In this document: positions 1-12,191 of the stretch, one piece after another | Numbering within the stretch: the first letter of the stretch is position 1 | Layout: each line of letters starts with the position of its first letter | DNA from: Paguma larvata | Taxonomy: Eukaryota; Chordata; Mammalia; Carnivora; Viverridae | NCBI GenBank assembly: GCA_030068075.1 | Contig: JAINVK010000523.1 | Span: forward strand, 62,001 to 126,000 | Direction of reading: 5' to 3' | Length of the DNA stretch: 64,000 bases | Program-made: the position numbers and the translations under genes | Notes under the pieces: model-generated | Databases searched by the model: none | Told to the model about the DNA's origin: nothing | Seen by the model: only the letters and a program-made list of their open reading frames with translations

Positions 1-720
1 TTCTCTTTCTTCATCTGTGTCTTTGCTGTCCGGAGACTTAAAAATGTTATCCATAAATTTATCCGTGCTTTAATTATTGGACTACCTAGCTCCTGGCTGA
101 AGAGGGGTTTTAGAATTTCTGTAACTGGCTTTATGGCTAGGACTGGAACTGTTTGGAGCAAATCGTTGGCGGGACAATTTCCCCAGGCTTCATGATTATT
201 TCTGCTGCAATTTACCGGGCACTTCATTTTATCCACACTAGAATCGGCATTCAGAATGTATATCCCTGGTCTATCTTTTCCTTCACTGTCATCATCAAGT
301 ATTAGCACTCCAAACAGCTCACGGATGCAGGGGCTGGGCTTCTCGCCGTTTCCATAACAACGGGAGTACCTAAATATATCTCTTGAGCTATAACTCTATT
401 CTGAGATAACAATAGGATTGCATGTTTTGCTTTCTGTTCACCTGCTCCATATCGATTAAGACAGCAAACACTGGTTCCATATATTGCCAGCCAGATATGT
501 CCTTCCTTTTTTCTACTTGGTATCTTCATCAGAAGATGTTCGTATACTCCTCATCAACTCAGGCCTTTTCCATATACTCATAAAGGTGCTCGCTGGACAT
601 TTTCCCAAGGGATCTCGGTGGCTTCTGCACCGTTCACTGCTTGAGCACCATTTTGTTTTTATAAGGATCTACTTCGTGTGTTTATATCTCCTCCTGCTGT
701 CAGAGAATATGGCAACATGT
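1..720 (-). pseudogene. Unidentified degenerate protein-like segment
   Basis: Read on the minus strand, one frame is open from 529 to 302 (75 codons, starting MKIPSRKKEGHIW). A second frame is open without a stop from about 395 to the window edge (over 100 codons; it includes an ELFGVLILDDDSEGKDRPGI stretch). The two overlap out of frame, which would fit a frameshifted coding remnant. The composition looks protein-like (charged runs, D/E-rich patch), and I see no SINE or L1 signature. I could not recognise a parent protein. Alternatives are a chance open frame or an old repeat. The segment runs off the left edge, so its extent is unknown. Confidence 0.3.
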
Positions 721-1079
721 GTAGTCTTTGCCCTTTGATAGATCTATGCCTTTGTGGATTACCTGTGTGGCAAGTTGAATTTCTAGAAACTTGAAGCTCT
801 ATTTTATAGTGTTCCCTCCCTGATACTTTGTCTTTTCACTGAGGGAAACTCTTTTCATACTAATACTAAATGGGGTATTTTCTACTCACTGCTGGAGTTT
901 TTGTGTGCTCATAACCATATTCACATTCTCCACACTAGCATCGGTAACAGTTTGGCTCACACTATCCTCATACTATCATACAACATCCTCATACTACTTT
1001 CTGTTGCTTCTAACAATAAACCGTAAATAATACAGGTACACAAATGTCTTCATTGTCTCTCCGATGCTTCTTAGAAGGT
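721..1079. other. Unannotated AT-rich interval
   Basis: I see no coding frame, RNA gene or clear repeat head here. It contains short near-repeated phrases ('ctcatactatcata', 'catcctcatactac' around 967-1000). Confidence 0.5.
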
Positions 1080-1560
1080 GGAGGAGGGTCAGTAGTCTCC
1101 AGACCTAGAAGGTTCTTTGAAGCCAAAGTACAACGCAAGCCACAACATACTGTTAACACAGAGTTTTATTCAAGGTAACTTAAGGACAGAGGGGAAGTAG
1201 GACTGACAATCCAGGTAGTACTGGCCATTCTCTGCCCCCATTCTCTGAAGCTATTCTCCACCAGGTCTGGACCTTAATTCCCAGCTTCTATAGCAAGAAG
1301 GACATGGTGATGAGGTCACAGGGTAGTTAGCTACAGCGGGGCCATCTGTGTACCAGTCATCTCTCCTAGCTCTCTAACGTGGAGACTTCTATGTTTTCAC
1401 TTTAGGAAAAAGCAGAACAAACCTTTCTTCATTCTGGCCAGGGCTTGAATTAACCCCAAGGGAGCCTAGAACTCATAGTTCTGTGGGGAGGTCATTGGGC
1501 ATCAGCAGATGTAGAGCCAAAGACGGAGTCAGTGCTGTCCCCGCTCCTACAGATGCTTGA
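1080..1560 (-). mobile_element. Probable ERV LTR-derived repeat
   Basis: The segment is more GC-balanced than its surroundings. Around 1160-1180 it has 'cagagttttattcaaggtaac'-like sequence, whose reverse complement carries an AATAAA signal followed by an R/U5-like stretch. This layout is typical of a retroviral LTR read on the minus strand. I could not place TG...CA ends or a target duplication, and there is no viral coding sequence. The call rests on general resemblance; it could be another medium-reiteration repeat. Confidence 0.4.
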
Positions 1561-1612
1561 CTTCCTTAAAAGAACTTTGGAAAACGTGGCAAAAATTTAA
1601 GATTAAATTTAA

Positions 1613-1824
1613 AGGGCATCTGGGTGGCTCAGTCGGTTGAAAATCCAATTTTGACTTAGGTCATGATCTCATAGTTTGTGAGTTTGAGCCGTGCATCAGG
1701 CTCTGCACTGACAGTGCAGAGCCTGCTTGGGGTTCTCTTTCTCCCTCTCTCTCTGCCCCTCCCTGACTTGTGCATGCTCACTCTTTATCTCTCTCTCTCT
1801 CTTAAAATAATAAATTAAAAAAAA
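1613..1824 (+). mobile_element. Felid tRNA-derived SINE (SINEC_Fc type)
   Basis: This is a full-length copy: head 'gggcatctgggtggctcag', CT-rich block and 'aataaattaaaaa' tail. It is flanked by a 14-bp direct repeat 'aagattaaatttaa' at 1599-1612 and 1825-1838, the signature of L1-mediated target-primed insertion. The family consists of a tRNA-like head with internal A and B boxes (RNA polymerase III promoter), an unrelated body, a CT-rich stretch and an A-rich tail; it encodes no protein. Confidence 0.93.
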
Positions 1825-2254
1825 AAGATTAAATTTAAGTATAGGTGGTATGAATATGGAGTTTGGCATTTTATGCTTACTTTTTTGAAGGTTTACATTG
1901 CTTTACAATACTAACTATTTTATATTTTAATTATGTTATATTAAAATAATTTTAAATATTTAAAACTGCAAATCTGTGAACAACTTTGTCAAGCTTTTAT
2001 TGGTTGTTATACTATTGCTGGCTCAGGCAGAGCAATGATGCCAGGGAAAGCTGTCTTGTGGTTCCTTCTGTCTGAAAACTCTTCTCTCCCCAGAACACAA
2101 GTTTTGGTCCCCTCTGTCCAGATATTTTGTTAATGTTAACCTCAAAAGGGCCTTTCCCGCTCAATAACAAATAATCTTTCATCTCGGTCCTTCCTATTCC
2201 TCTTCTCTACTTTATTCTTCTCTATAATAATTACCATAATTTTTACTTTTACAT

Positions 2255-2400
2255 GTATTGTTTTAATTAAATGCCTCCCACCACTAGAATATAAGCTCCA
2301 CGAGGACACCATATAGCCGCTGCTGCCTAGGAGAGTGCCTGTCACATAGTAAGCACCAAAAATAAATATTTGTTGAATGTGCAAATGAACAAACAAATAA
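2255..2400 (+). mobile_element. L2 LINE 3' end
   Basis: The order is 'actagaatataagctccacg', then 'gagtgcctgtcacatagtaag', then 'aaataaatatttgttgaatg'. These are the hallmark blocks of the L2 3' terminus shared across mammals. The copy is strongly diverged, and no coding part is recognisable. Confidence 0.75.
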
Positions 2401-3700
2401 GAAACCTAATATCTGATAATATGCCCTTGCCCACTTAGGATGCCTTAGTGTGTGAGAGTTGGTTCATATTTATTAAAAAATCTCATTGAACCCTTGAAGT
2501 TTCTCTCTTTTTTTTTTTTTTTTTTGGCATCTTTGCTTCTCATGCTCTGCAGCCTCTTGACATCAGGATTCAGACAGATAAACCCATTTGAGCCATTTGA
2601 TGGCTCGAATACATAAGAGCATCTATTAAGATTTCCTGCCAACAGGAATAGAAATTGTGAATTACCAGAGTTATCCAAGATAATTGAACTGTGAAGATAG
2701 CGGACAATGGAGACCATCTTATTTTTAGGATTCTTGAGGCTCTTAGCCACTCCACTGTGAGTTAGCTGAAAGAGACTGGGATTCTTTCCTCAAGATCTAC
2801 AACACCCAGAAGAAGGATAAATAAATGTTATGTTCTTTACCCTCCTCTGTGTTGAGAACTAATAACAGGAAGTGGGAAATAAAAGAGACGATACGCTCTC
2901 AAAACACTTACAGAGAAGCAGTAAACTGGACTTCACAAAGCCCAGAGAAAGACGAATAGCATTGTAACAAGTCCCTACTTGAAACGCCAGCTTTCTGATT
3001 TCTTTTCATACTTCGAATGTATCTTTTAGACAGGAATTTAAGGAAGATGTCTATACTGAGTGAGTGGTGAGGAAGCTATTTCTGTTCTACAATGAGATGC
3101 TTTCAATTAAGAGTGATAATTCACACCTGTTATTCCAACTTGTGTGAAAATCACTTGACATGAGATGCATAGTAAGTGGACCATCTCCCAGAGCAAATGT
3201 ATATGGTTGCCCCACCACAGGACCGTCATGTGATGATACATATGTCTCAAGATGATAAAAAAGATGTTTTAATTCAACTAAGAGACAAAAGTGAAAGACA
3301 GTATTTTGTATTTAGACTTACGTGTTTCCTAGTCTTAGAGTAAACATATATTTTCTTTTTAGTTTTTTTCTCAAGGATTTCTGTAGACTCTGACCCAGAA
3401 AACTGGCCACAGTAAGTGCATTTCTTTGTCAAGATGATATCAAGAACACAATAAGCCTCCAGTTTTTGAAAACAGGAGACTGGCTTTATGTTGGAAGCAC
3501 ACGGTGTTATTTGGAATAAAGTAATGAAAACTGAAGAAGTGAGAAGTCATTGACAGGGCCTGGAAAGATATTTTCTCTACTAGGTTTAAATACTTGCTGT
3601 AGAGATTATTCATTTACAATTAGCAAATATTTTGTTTCCTTGATACCATGATTTTACCTATGGTATTTTTCTCTTTGATAAGATTTAGAATCCAATTAGG
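2401..3700. other. Interval without recognised gene; poly-T run at 2507-2525
   Basis: A 19-base T run at 2507-2525 could be the A tail of a minus-strand retrocopy covering roughly 2526-2760. The minus strand there has a weak open frame, but I found no parent gene and no clear flanking duplication. The remainder (to 3700) shows nothing I can name. Confidence 0.35.
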
Positions 3701-3903
3701 GGGCATCCGGGTGGCTCAGTCTGGTTTAGCATCCAAGTCTTGATTTCAGATCAGGTCATGATCTCACAGTTCTTAAGGTCAGACTCTGTGCTGACAGTGA
3801 GGAGCCTGCTTGGGAATCTCTCTCTCCCTCTCCTCTCTCTGATCCTCCCCTGCTCACACAGGCACGGGCTCTCTCTTGCTCTCAAAATAAATAAACTTAA
3901 AAA
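3701..3903 (+). mobile_element. Felid SINE, diverged
   Basis: Head 'gggcatccgggtggctcag', a shortened B-box region ('cacagttcttaaggtcagac'), 'gaggagcctgcttggga' and tail 'aaaataaataaacttaaaa'. The internal deletion around the B box and the lack of an obvious flanking duplication indicate an older copy. The open frame from 3740 is a translation of this SINE. Confidence 0.9.
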
Positions 3904-4257
3904 AGTAACATTTAAAAAAATAATTCGGTTAGGCTAATGAGTTCTAAAACTTGTAAACCACCCACCCTGAAGGATCATCTATTTAGTAAGTATGTGTATA
4001 AACACTATACCCTGCTACACTGGAAGTTCTACACAGCAGAGCTGAGTACTGTTGTAATCTGAGATTCCCACTATTGTTTGAGCCCCAGTGAAAACTATCC
4101 TTGTGTTTTTCTGATAACTCATATTTCTGACTTTACTTTCAGTAAATCATTCCTGAAGTTTTAGACATTGATTCTCATTTTGACATGGATGTATTTAGAG
4201 AGATTGCCAAAAGACAAAAATCGTTTATTTTGCATTTACAATTTTGCAGAGGTGAGA
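3904..4257. other. Unannotated AT-rich interval
   Basis: No gene or repeat signature recognised. Confidence 0.4.
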
Positions 4258-4360
4258 GTTTTCTTCCTCTTCTCCTTTCCCTGCTTCCCTCCATCTCAGC
4301 CTCTCTCTCCCTCTCTTTTCTACTTTCCTCTCCTTTTTCTTCTTCTTTTTGCTTCTTTGT
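4258..4360 (+). repeat. Polypyrimidine tract (CT-rich)
   Basis: About 100 bases are almost purely C and T, for example 'tctctctccctctcttttc', with only a few interrupting purines. The overlapping open frames (SLSLSFLLSSPF and the like) are low-complexity translations of this tract. Confidence 0.85.
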
Positions 4361-4804
4361 CCATGTCTGAAATTACTGTGATCACTCAGTGCTCCCGAAG
4401 AGAATGGAAAAATCACAAAGGCCCTCACTCTTTGCAAATATTTGTCACTATAGCCAAAAGAATCCTAAATGTATAAGCTGTTTAATTCTAACCAAATGTA
4501 AATATCAGACTTCTGATCTATGAGGTTCTGTGTTCCACTAGAAGATTCAGGGCTAAATGTCAGTGGATGGATACCAATTCTAGCTCTTTAAACAATAAAC
4601 TTGAGAGAACTGATGTCTAGAAATCTGGAACTGACATTGGCTAAGAATGAAGATGTGTTACTTATTGATAAAATGCAATTTATAGTTTGAAACTCCCCTA
4701 TAGGTGCCCAGTGCCAAATTGCCCACATTATTTAGAGATGGATTGATGGCTTATACTTGGTTCAACCTGTACAGCCTGGCTTTTATTACAAAAAGGTATA
4801 AAAA
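4361..4804. other. Unannotated interval
   Basis: No gene, RNA or repeat head recognised between the pyrimidine tract and the next SINE. Confidence 0.4.
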
Positions 4805-4812
4805 AATTCTAT

Positions 4813-5016
4813 GGGCGCCTGGATGGCTCAGTTGGTTGAACGTCCAATTTCATCTCAGGTCATATCATAGTTCATGAGTTCAAGCCCCACACTGGGCTCT
4901 CTGCTGTCAGCACAGAGCCTGCTTCAGATCCTCTATCTCCCTCTCTCTCTCTGTCTCTCCCCCACTGGTTCTCTCTCTCTCTCTCTCTCAAAATAAATAA
5001 ATAAACTTCAAAATGT
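4813..5016 (+). mobile_element. Felid SINE
   Basis: Full-length, head 'gggcgcctggatggctcag', with a CpG preserved near the start. It is flanked by 'aattctat' at 4805-4812 and 5017-5024. The CT-rich block is long and near-pure (4930-4990) and the tail is 'aaaataaataaataaac'. Confidence 0.93.
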
Positions 5017-5024
5017 AATTCTAT

Positions 5025-6080
5025 AAACTTTTGACTGGGCAACCTTAAAAACAAGATGCCTTACACATGTCTTGTTGATTTATAATCTAAGGACAAAGAA
5101 TATCTGCAAATGAGAATGAATATGGGGCTGTACCTGGAAGTGTAAGACCCTCTATGATAGTATGTTCTCTCTTTCTCCCGATGTACCCTACTCCTTACTT
5201 TTATTGAAGCTTTTTGTCAGTACACCCTATGAAGGCTTGGAGACCTATCAATTTTCAGGCCCTTTGGAACTGATACACTTGAACTTTTTCAGATATAGTT
5301 CAGAGGCCGATTTAGACTTTTTTTCTTCTTCCTTGCACACACTCTAAAAAAACATATTTCCAAAATGGAAGATAGGGAATAGTAATAAAGGATTTGTTCT
5401 TATCTCCAAAGCCATCTAACATGTAAACCATTTTAGAGAAATATCAGATTATAAAATCTAAGGGTACATAATTTCCCAAGAAAATTTTTTGGAGAAAAAA
5501 AAAAAAAACACTAAGAAGTACCATTTGACATTTATTTTGACAAAATACAATAGATATTTTTTGCCCATAATGTATTGAGTACATCGATGTTCAGTGTTAT
5601 ATTATTGTTTTTCCTAAAAACCTACAAAAATAAGGCCTTTTTAAAATGAATTGACCAGTAAGTAGGTGTTCACGATTTACGGAGAGTAATTTAGATTTCC
5701 ACCTTAGGGATGGTGAATTTAAGAGTCTGTAAGTGCCTATTTGGCATTGTTTAAGTAAAATTTTAATCAATTTAAGGAGAATACCACTTAAGGCAGTCTT
5801 AGTTTATAGTTATTTTATAATAATTCTTATTAAAGTGTCTTTCAATAATGTTTTATTTTATTGTTTATTTTCCATGTTGTCCAAATGAATTCTTGTTAGA
5901 TGTCCCTACCACCTGTCTATAAAAGTCAAAGTCACTGAAGGATGTATTTGAGCTTATGAAATCCTCAATAACATTCATAAAATGAATATTAAAAGATACT
6001 CTATTTTCTATTATCCTGAATAAAAGAGAATATTATGACTTTCATGACAATTTTCAAACTTCACTTTAGTAAAATAAAAT
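5025..6080. other. Unannotated AT-rich interval
   Basis: No transposon head, pseudogene or coding frame was recognised over about 1 kb. A 13-base A run lies near 5497-5510. Confidence 0.4.
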
Positions 6081-6112
6081 ATGTATATATATATATATAT
6101 ACATATATAAAA
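6080..6112. repeat. (TA)n microsatellite
   Basis: An alternating TA run of about 20 bases ('atatatatatatatatat') with flanking imperfect units ('acatatataaaa'). Confidence 0.9.
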
Positions 6113-6524
6113 TACATCATACTATACACACAAGCACACACGTGTTAGTTTTTAACGCTATGTTTTTCAAACTGGACGACAAAAGGAGAGATATGGATAG
6201 ATTCTTTGCTACTTTAAACTTGTCCCTATGTTCTTAATTTCAATCATGAATCTCTTTTTAAAAAATGATAGCATATACATCCATATTAAAGCTGCGCTGA
6301 TATAATTTCTTTTAGGAGACAGTGATTTCTAGCCCCCAGGGTTCAGGAGACAGAAGAGGTTTTAACACATTTCTTTCCATTTTTACTACCTTACCCCACT
6401 CCCCACTTCGTATCTTCTGTTCCTAAGATTGCCTGAATAGCAATACTTGTATTTTTCTTTTGAAAGAACATAGTCATATCCTATCTTTTGAGATAATTCT
6501 GCAACTTTTTCTTTCTTTCTTTCT

Positions 6525-6731
6525 TTTTTAAGTTTACTTGTTTATTTTGAGAGACATAGAGTGTGTGCATGCAAGCAGGGAGGGGGCCGAGAGGGAAGGA
6601 GAAAATCCCAAGCAGGCTCTGAACTGTCAGCTTGGAGACCAAAGCGAGGCTCGATCTCACAAAACTGAGATCATCGCCTGAGCCAAAATTAAGAGTCAGA
6701 TGCTTAACCTACTGAGCTACCCAGGTCCCCA
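6525..6731 (-). mobile_element. Felid SINE, diverged
   Basis: Reverse-complement SINE. The T-rich tail and 'gtttattttgagagacatag' lie at the left, 'cccaagcaggctctgaactg' in the middle, and the head complement 'actgagctacccaggtcccc' at the right. The left edge runs into a (TTTC)n tract at about 6510-6527, the complement of a GAAA-rich tail. Many CpG sites have decayed. Confidence 0.9.
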
Positions 6732-8550
6732 GTACCACAGCATTTTCAAAGTAATAGTCATCTATTCCCCTCTTGATCTTTCAAATTAAAAGCTTTTACC
6801 TTTTTTTACCTTTAAAATCAACTTTACTTTAAATAGTATCCCAAGGAAATTCAAGCATTGAAAAACTCATCTGTGATAAATCAGTTTCTGACAATAAGCA
6901 AGGAAGTTTTACTACTTTTATTAGTGAACATTTCAGCTGTAGTTTGACTAGATTGATCAGTCTAAAGAAAACAGAAAATTTTCCTTTTCTCATCTTCATT
7001 AGATCATCATTTTTATCAGGCTTGGACGTTGCATGTCAGATGCATTCAATGAAAACAGGATTGAATTATCACATTCATTGTAAAGTGGTGATATCTGGTG
7101 AGAACACAGGGTAAATGTTTTGCCTTTAAAATAAATTAAGGAAATTGTAGTCAATATATTCTCTAGAAACTTGGAGAAAACTTCAAGGCCATGTTGAGAA
7201 AGACCAGATAGGGGACACAGTGACCGAAGGAACAAAGAATAACAGCATCCTTCTTACCTAATTAGAAGAACAGGGAAAGATAAGCTTCAAAATGGTCTTC
7301 AAGTCCATGAAATTTTATCTCGGAAACAAAGCAAAACCACAATCAAGTATTTTTAACTTCCGCCATAGATAGATCAACCAAAAGTGCTTGTGTGATAGCA
7401 GAAATATATGAGATCTGCACCATCCTGAACGTGAAAAATGATTTAAATTTTAATGGTCTATTCAATATATTGTCAAGTTTTAGCTGAGTGTGTATGAATT
7501 TGACGACTTTCAAAAAAATCCTTCCAGCTCCACGAGTTGCTGAGTCTATCAAAGTATCACCTTTCACTCTTTGATGTGGTTATAACTACGAAACATCTTT
7601 CCATCATGCACAATAAAAACAGACTTCAAAAAACCAGATGAAGCTAGGAATGTTTAATCTAAATTCATTTTACAGAAATGGAGGGGGAAAAATAGCCTAA
7701 GATTTTGCAGCGCTGTTTTTTTTTTTCTCTCTATAAAAGTATTTTCATTTTTAAAATAAAAACTGTCATTAGGTAATTTTTTACATCTCAGTGGTTTTAT
7801 GTAGCTTCGAGCCATGTACAATATGTTCTCCTTTCCTTGACGTTGTCTGATATAAGTGAATTTGTGGTGGTATAAATATATTAAGGGGAATGGATGTTTC
7901 ACTGTTTAAAAATCGCTAACATCAACACTTCCCTAAAAGGAGAGGACAAAAAAAGGAAGTTTATCTTATGTGTAAATTGTCTTCTTTACACAAAAAAATG
8001 CAGCCCAAAGTAAATACCTTCATTTTCATAATAGCCCTATTTAACCAAAACATCACACAAAATAGCAGATGACTAGTAAATTTTAAGTCTTCAGTACATA
8101 TATATATATATATAGCAATACATAAAACACACATGCATCTATAGCAATGCCTAATATTATTACATATTTGCAAAGAAAGAACAACGTCCTCAACATTCAC
8201 TAATGTGACTAATTCACTTTGAAATGCCCATAGCCATATGGTTTAAAAATCATCAACTTCTTCATATTTATCTCTGATACACAGATTCCTGCCTCATCTA
8301 TGACAATGAGATTATTATAAACATCCCTTAAAAATAAAAAACAAAAGCAAAATCAAAAATCCCCCACCAATCTATGAAAATAATCCAAGGCTAAAAATTT
8401 ATACCAGTTCTTTCAGGTATAACACTGAAACCAAAAGAATTGTGTTTATATAAGATATTATAGAAAACCTAAATTGGATGCTGTAGTGCTGTCTCTCAGA
8501 AAAATAATAGCACAAATAGCAAATAATAAATATGGTAAAAATAATAAGGA
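6732..8550. other. Unannotated interval with a short (TA)n run
   Basis: No recognised gene or high-copy repeat. A (TA)n run sits at 8097-8115. Minus-strand open frames of 74-82 codons (7343-7567, 7654-7902, 7961-8200) show no known domain, have lysine/phenylalanine-rich AT-driven composition, and look like chance. Confidence 0.4.
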
Positions 8551-8554
8551 AGCT

Positions 8555-8790
8555 CTACATAGGACTTATTCTGTGTCAGGTACTATGGGTTGTAATAGCA
8601 GATGTATTTATTTGATCCAATTTTGAGGTACAATTATTATTTCATCTCCTATGAAAATGAGAAAAACAGAGCCACAGATATTAAGCAATTTGTTAGGGTT
8701 GCCACCTAGAATATGGAAAAGCTAGGCTCTGAAACAAAGTACGTAATTTCTAGAGACCTTCTGAACTCTTTTGCTGTCCTACCTACCGGT
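8555..8790 (-). mobile_element. MIR SINE relic
   Basis: The reverse complement of MIR is visible in order: 'attctgtgtcaggtactatg', a Pol III-SINE core region around 8625-8660 ('gaggtacaattattatttca'), 'atgagaaaaacagagccaca', then 'attaagcaatttgttaggg'. The copy is heavily diverged, as expected of an element predating placental mammals. Confidence 0.7.
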
Positions 8791-8886
8791 CTACAGAAAT
8801 GATGTTTTTTAAAGGCATAAGTGATTTCTACTATTTTTGTAATTTATTTGGCCTTGGTAATATAAATCTTTGAATATTTTATTTCA

Positions 8887-9383
8887 TTCTATTTGTTTCC
8901 TACTGCTGCTAAGAAATTACCACAAATTTAGCAGCTTAAAAAATAATATGTTTTATTATTTCTGGAGCTTAGAAATCTGAGATGGCCTCCCTGGGCTAAA
9001 ATCATATTGGCAGGGCTGCATTCCTTTCTGGAGGCTCTAGTAGGAGAGAATCCATATCCATCGTCTTGCTTTTCCGGCTTTTGGAGGCTGCTCTCATTCC
9101 TTGGCTTTTGGCACTTTTAAATCTTCAAAGTGAGGAATGGCGCAGAGAGCCTGATGATGCCATCACTCAAGTTCTAACTCCTCTCTCTTCTTTTTCTCCA
9201 TTTATGAACCCTAGTGATTACACTGGGCCCACTGAAGAATCCAAGATAATCTCATTTTAAGGTCAGTTAAATAACAACCTCAATTTCATCTGCAACCTTA
9301 ATTCCGTCTTGTCATGTAATATAATCACTGGTTCACGGGGTTATACATGTGCATCTTGGGGGACCATTATTCTGCCTAGCATA
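8887..9383 (-). mobile_element. MLT1-type (MaLR) solo LTR
   Basis: A near full-length LTR of about 495 bp read on the minus strand. The left edge has 'gtttcctactgctgctaaga' and 'cagcttaaaa', the middle 'tccttggcttttggcac' and 'tacactgggcccactga', and the right edge 'gggggaccattattctgcct'. These match the ordered landmarks of the mammalian MaLR/MLT1 LTR group. No internal retroviral genes are present, so it is a solo LTR. The open frame at 9066-9260 lies entirely inside it. Confidence 0.75.
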
Positions 9384-12190
9384 CTCATTATGTATTTATA
9401 TGGTATTTTGTACTCATGCTTGTGTGTGAATGTGTGTGTGCAAAATATCATCACAATAGAGTGGGATGTTAATTTAATTATACACTTAACTGACTGTCTC
9501 AGACGTTTTTGTTTATTACAATTTTGAAAACGTTACCTCTATTAACCACTGATAAATTTGGTTTTGCTGGAAATCGGCATTTGGTCAGTGAAGCTGTAGC
9601 AGGGTATGGCAGGCTTATCCACTCTTCCAGCCTTTGGGGAACCAACTGGTAATAACTGTAATTTAAATACTTAACCCATTTCTCTGCTGTAAAGTATAAA
9701 ATCCTCAAGAGTAGAATTCTGTAAGGATTTGTGAAGACTGATTGCATTTTGATGACAAGTCTGTTATTATCCTGGGTCACTTGCTTAAATTTACTTTGCT
9801 TTCTTTTTTAAAATTTTCTTCATAAAAAGCAGAGAGAGAAAAAAAAAAACCTGTAGTAGAAATACTTAAACACATATGCTTACTGTGTCTCCAAAATGTT
9901 GATTCAAATTTAATAAGAAATAGCACTCTTTGTAGTAGTATGCTTTGTATCTAATATTAAAAAGTAGAAGAAAGTTTCCTAAATATTTATTTGAGTAGTA
10001 AATTGAACTATGTTTGAATATTTTGCTCCATTTTAAAATCATGCCTTATAATTCAGGACTAACAAAGCCAATAATTCTCAGCATAAAGAGAATATTTATT
10101 ATCTAGCTAGAAAATTTTCCCCACATTGTGTAAATTTATTCTTGAGGGAAATTTTATTTAAGGTTCAAGTCCTCGCCTGGAAATGATGACCTAGAAATAT
10201 AGGCCAGAAAGCAATAAAGAATGTATACTTGCAACCAAACACTGGACAGAAAATAATCACTGTAAACACCTATATGTATGACCTACATTATATGGTGATT
10301 ATAGGATTAGACGGTGTCAGTGAAAAAAGGATTAAAACCAGTTGTAAAAATGAGGTTAGCCTGAGGCCATGGAATAAGGTGCATAAATGCATGAAGTGTT
10401 TCTAAACTCTGTCATTGTTTTGTTGTTGTTAATGATCACTTCCTAAGGAACCTTTCTAAATATACTGTTCTTAATCACTTCTTTCTCATGGATTTTTAAG
10501 ACCATGATTTACTATATATATGTTTGCATATGGTGGCCCTTTCGAAGTCCACACACTATTAAAATGTCTAAGATGCCACCTTCCCCCAAAACAATTTTCA
10601 CATCCTTGGGGATAATATCATCCCCATCGTGAATGCATAAACATAGAGTGATAGCAGTAGAAGGAAGCTCAACAGGCTCTTATTCAAAACCCTTTATTTT
10701 ACTGACAGGAAGCTGGGATACAGAGAAGGGAATTTGTCTAAATAGATACATACTTAACAGGTTATATGGATGAAATAAATAACATAAGGCTTAGAATTTT
10801 GTCAATTTGCTTTCAAATACAAGTCATAGTGATCAAAACAAGAGGCACTACGGGAAAGCAAAAAACCGTAAGTACCTACATGATGACTAAGTGATGTAAC
10901 TGTCAGGACCCTGAAGGTATTACCTCTTAGTCTGATATTTTGATATAAACAGAATGTAACTTTATTTGAAAATTCAAAAACCAAGTATTACTTGTATGAT
11001 AATTTATAATAGGGAAAAAAACTCCTTTGAGTGCAGCTCAGCCACAGAGACTTCCAAATTCCAATAGAAGGCGAGGCTTGTTTAAAGGTCAATCACATGT
11101 ATACTCTTGGTATTTTCCCTGAGTTAGAGCTTGTTCAACAAAGCAAGGAGTTCACAACTGTCAGACGCTGGCATTTCAAAGGGTAAAAGACATCTTTATG
11201 AAATAATCAGGACAGCAATCTCTTCATGTACAATAATGTATTAAATATCACCTGGAAAAGATATTAAAATTTCTGCTTCTACCTATTTATGAAGAAGCAT
11301 CTCCTCTCTTAGAGTAATAACAATAAATAAAAATATCACAATCGGAAAGTAAAACTGCCATTTGAGGTTAATGTCTTCATATTCCTGATCTAAATGATTA
11401 TAATATATTTTGCAGAAGATTATTGATAAGATCAGAGTAATAAACAATGTGACCTGATTAAATTCAGCAAGTAGAAAGAGAAACAGTAAGTCATGTTCCT
11501 TGGTCATCAGCAAAAATGGTATCTGGCAGGCAACTACGTACATTTCTAGTTGGAACACTGGACCTCTAATTAAAAGCAGCGGGATTCTCCTACTCCAAGA
11601 AAGCATTTAAATTCCCTCATGCTACATGCTTTACTTTTCATTCATTCTTAAATGGTTTAGCAATACCTGTTGTAAAGTAATACAAATAGAGTGGATCTCA
11701 TGGAGAAAATGAGGTAGGGAGTAATATGTAACAGCTCAAAACAAGTATTTAAAGTTTGAAGAAAAAAAATAGTTATGTCCTTGCCTTGGGCCATACTTTG
11801 ATCATGTTAACCTTTGTTTTCCTTGAAACCAACTCTGTTCAGCTCACCTATCCTAAATGTGTCTCTAGCCAGTAAACTCAAGGAAACCCCACTTCAGTTT
11901 CATTCATATGAATTTCCTAAGATCTTGTCAGTATTTTTATTAGCCCTGCTCCTAAATTTTGTTTCGCCTGGCCCCAGACTCCTGGTTCATATTACATTGT
12001 GGTTTTCCTCTGACCTTCACCCACTGTACCTTTAAACCTAATAGACTTTTGGTCTAATATTTTATTACTAGGTATCGACTAGAATATAACACTCAAGCCC
12101 CAAGTCTAGGTACCATATTGCCCAAACTGACATCATTGGTTGATACAAGAGCTGAAATTGCCCTATAGAAATCAGACAATACATTTATTT
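9384..12190. other. Unannotated interval
   Basis: About 2.8 kb without a SINE or clear L1. 10640-10800 has a weak L2/MIR flavour ('tttattttactgacaggaag'). The minus-strand frame 11283-11606 (107 codons, hydrophobic, FLFLL- and IFLFIVITL-like runs) has no recognisable family and AT-driven composition; I do not call it a gene. 11800-12060 is slightly richer in C and could be old repeat. Confidence 0.35.
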
Positions 12191-12191
12191 C

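Noticed and set aside
2445..2760. Overlapping minus-strand frames ending in a lysine run, with a poly-T tract suggesting a retrocopy tail
   Set aside because: No parent gene recognised, no poly(A) signal or flanking duplication. Kept only as a note in the interval entry.
9066..9260. 64-codon plus-strand frame
   Set aside because: Lies wholly inside the MLT1-type LTR and is not coding.
11283..11606. 107-codon hydrophobic minus-strand frame
   Set aside because: AT-driven composition, no recognisable domain, no splice or retrocopy structure.
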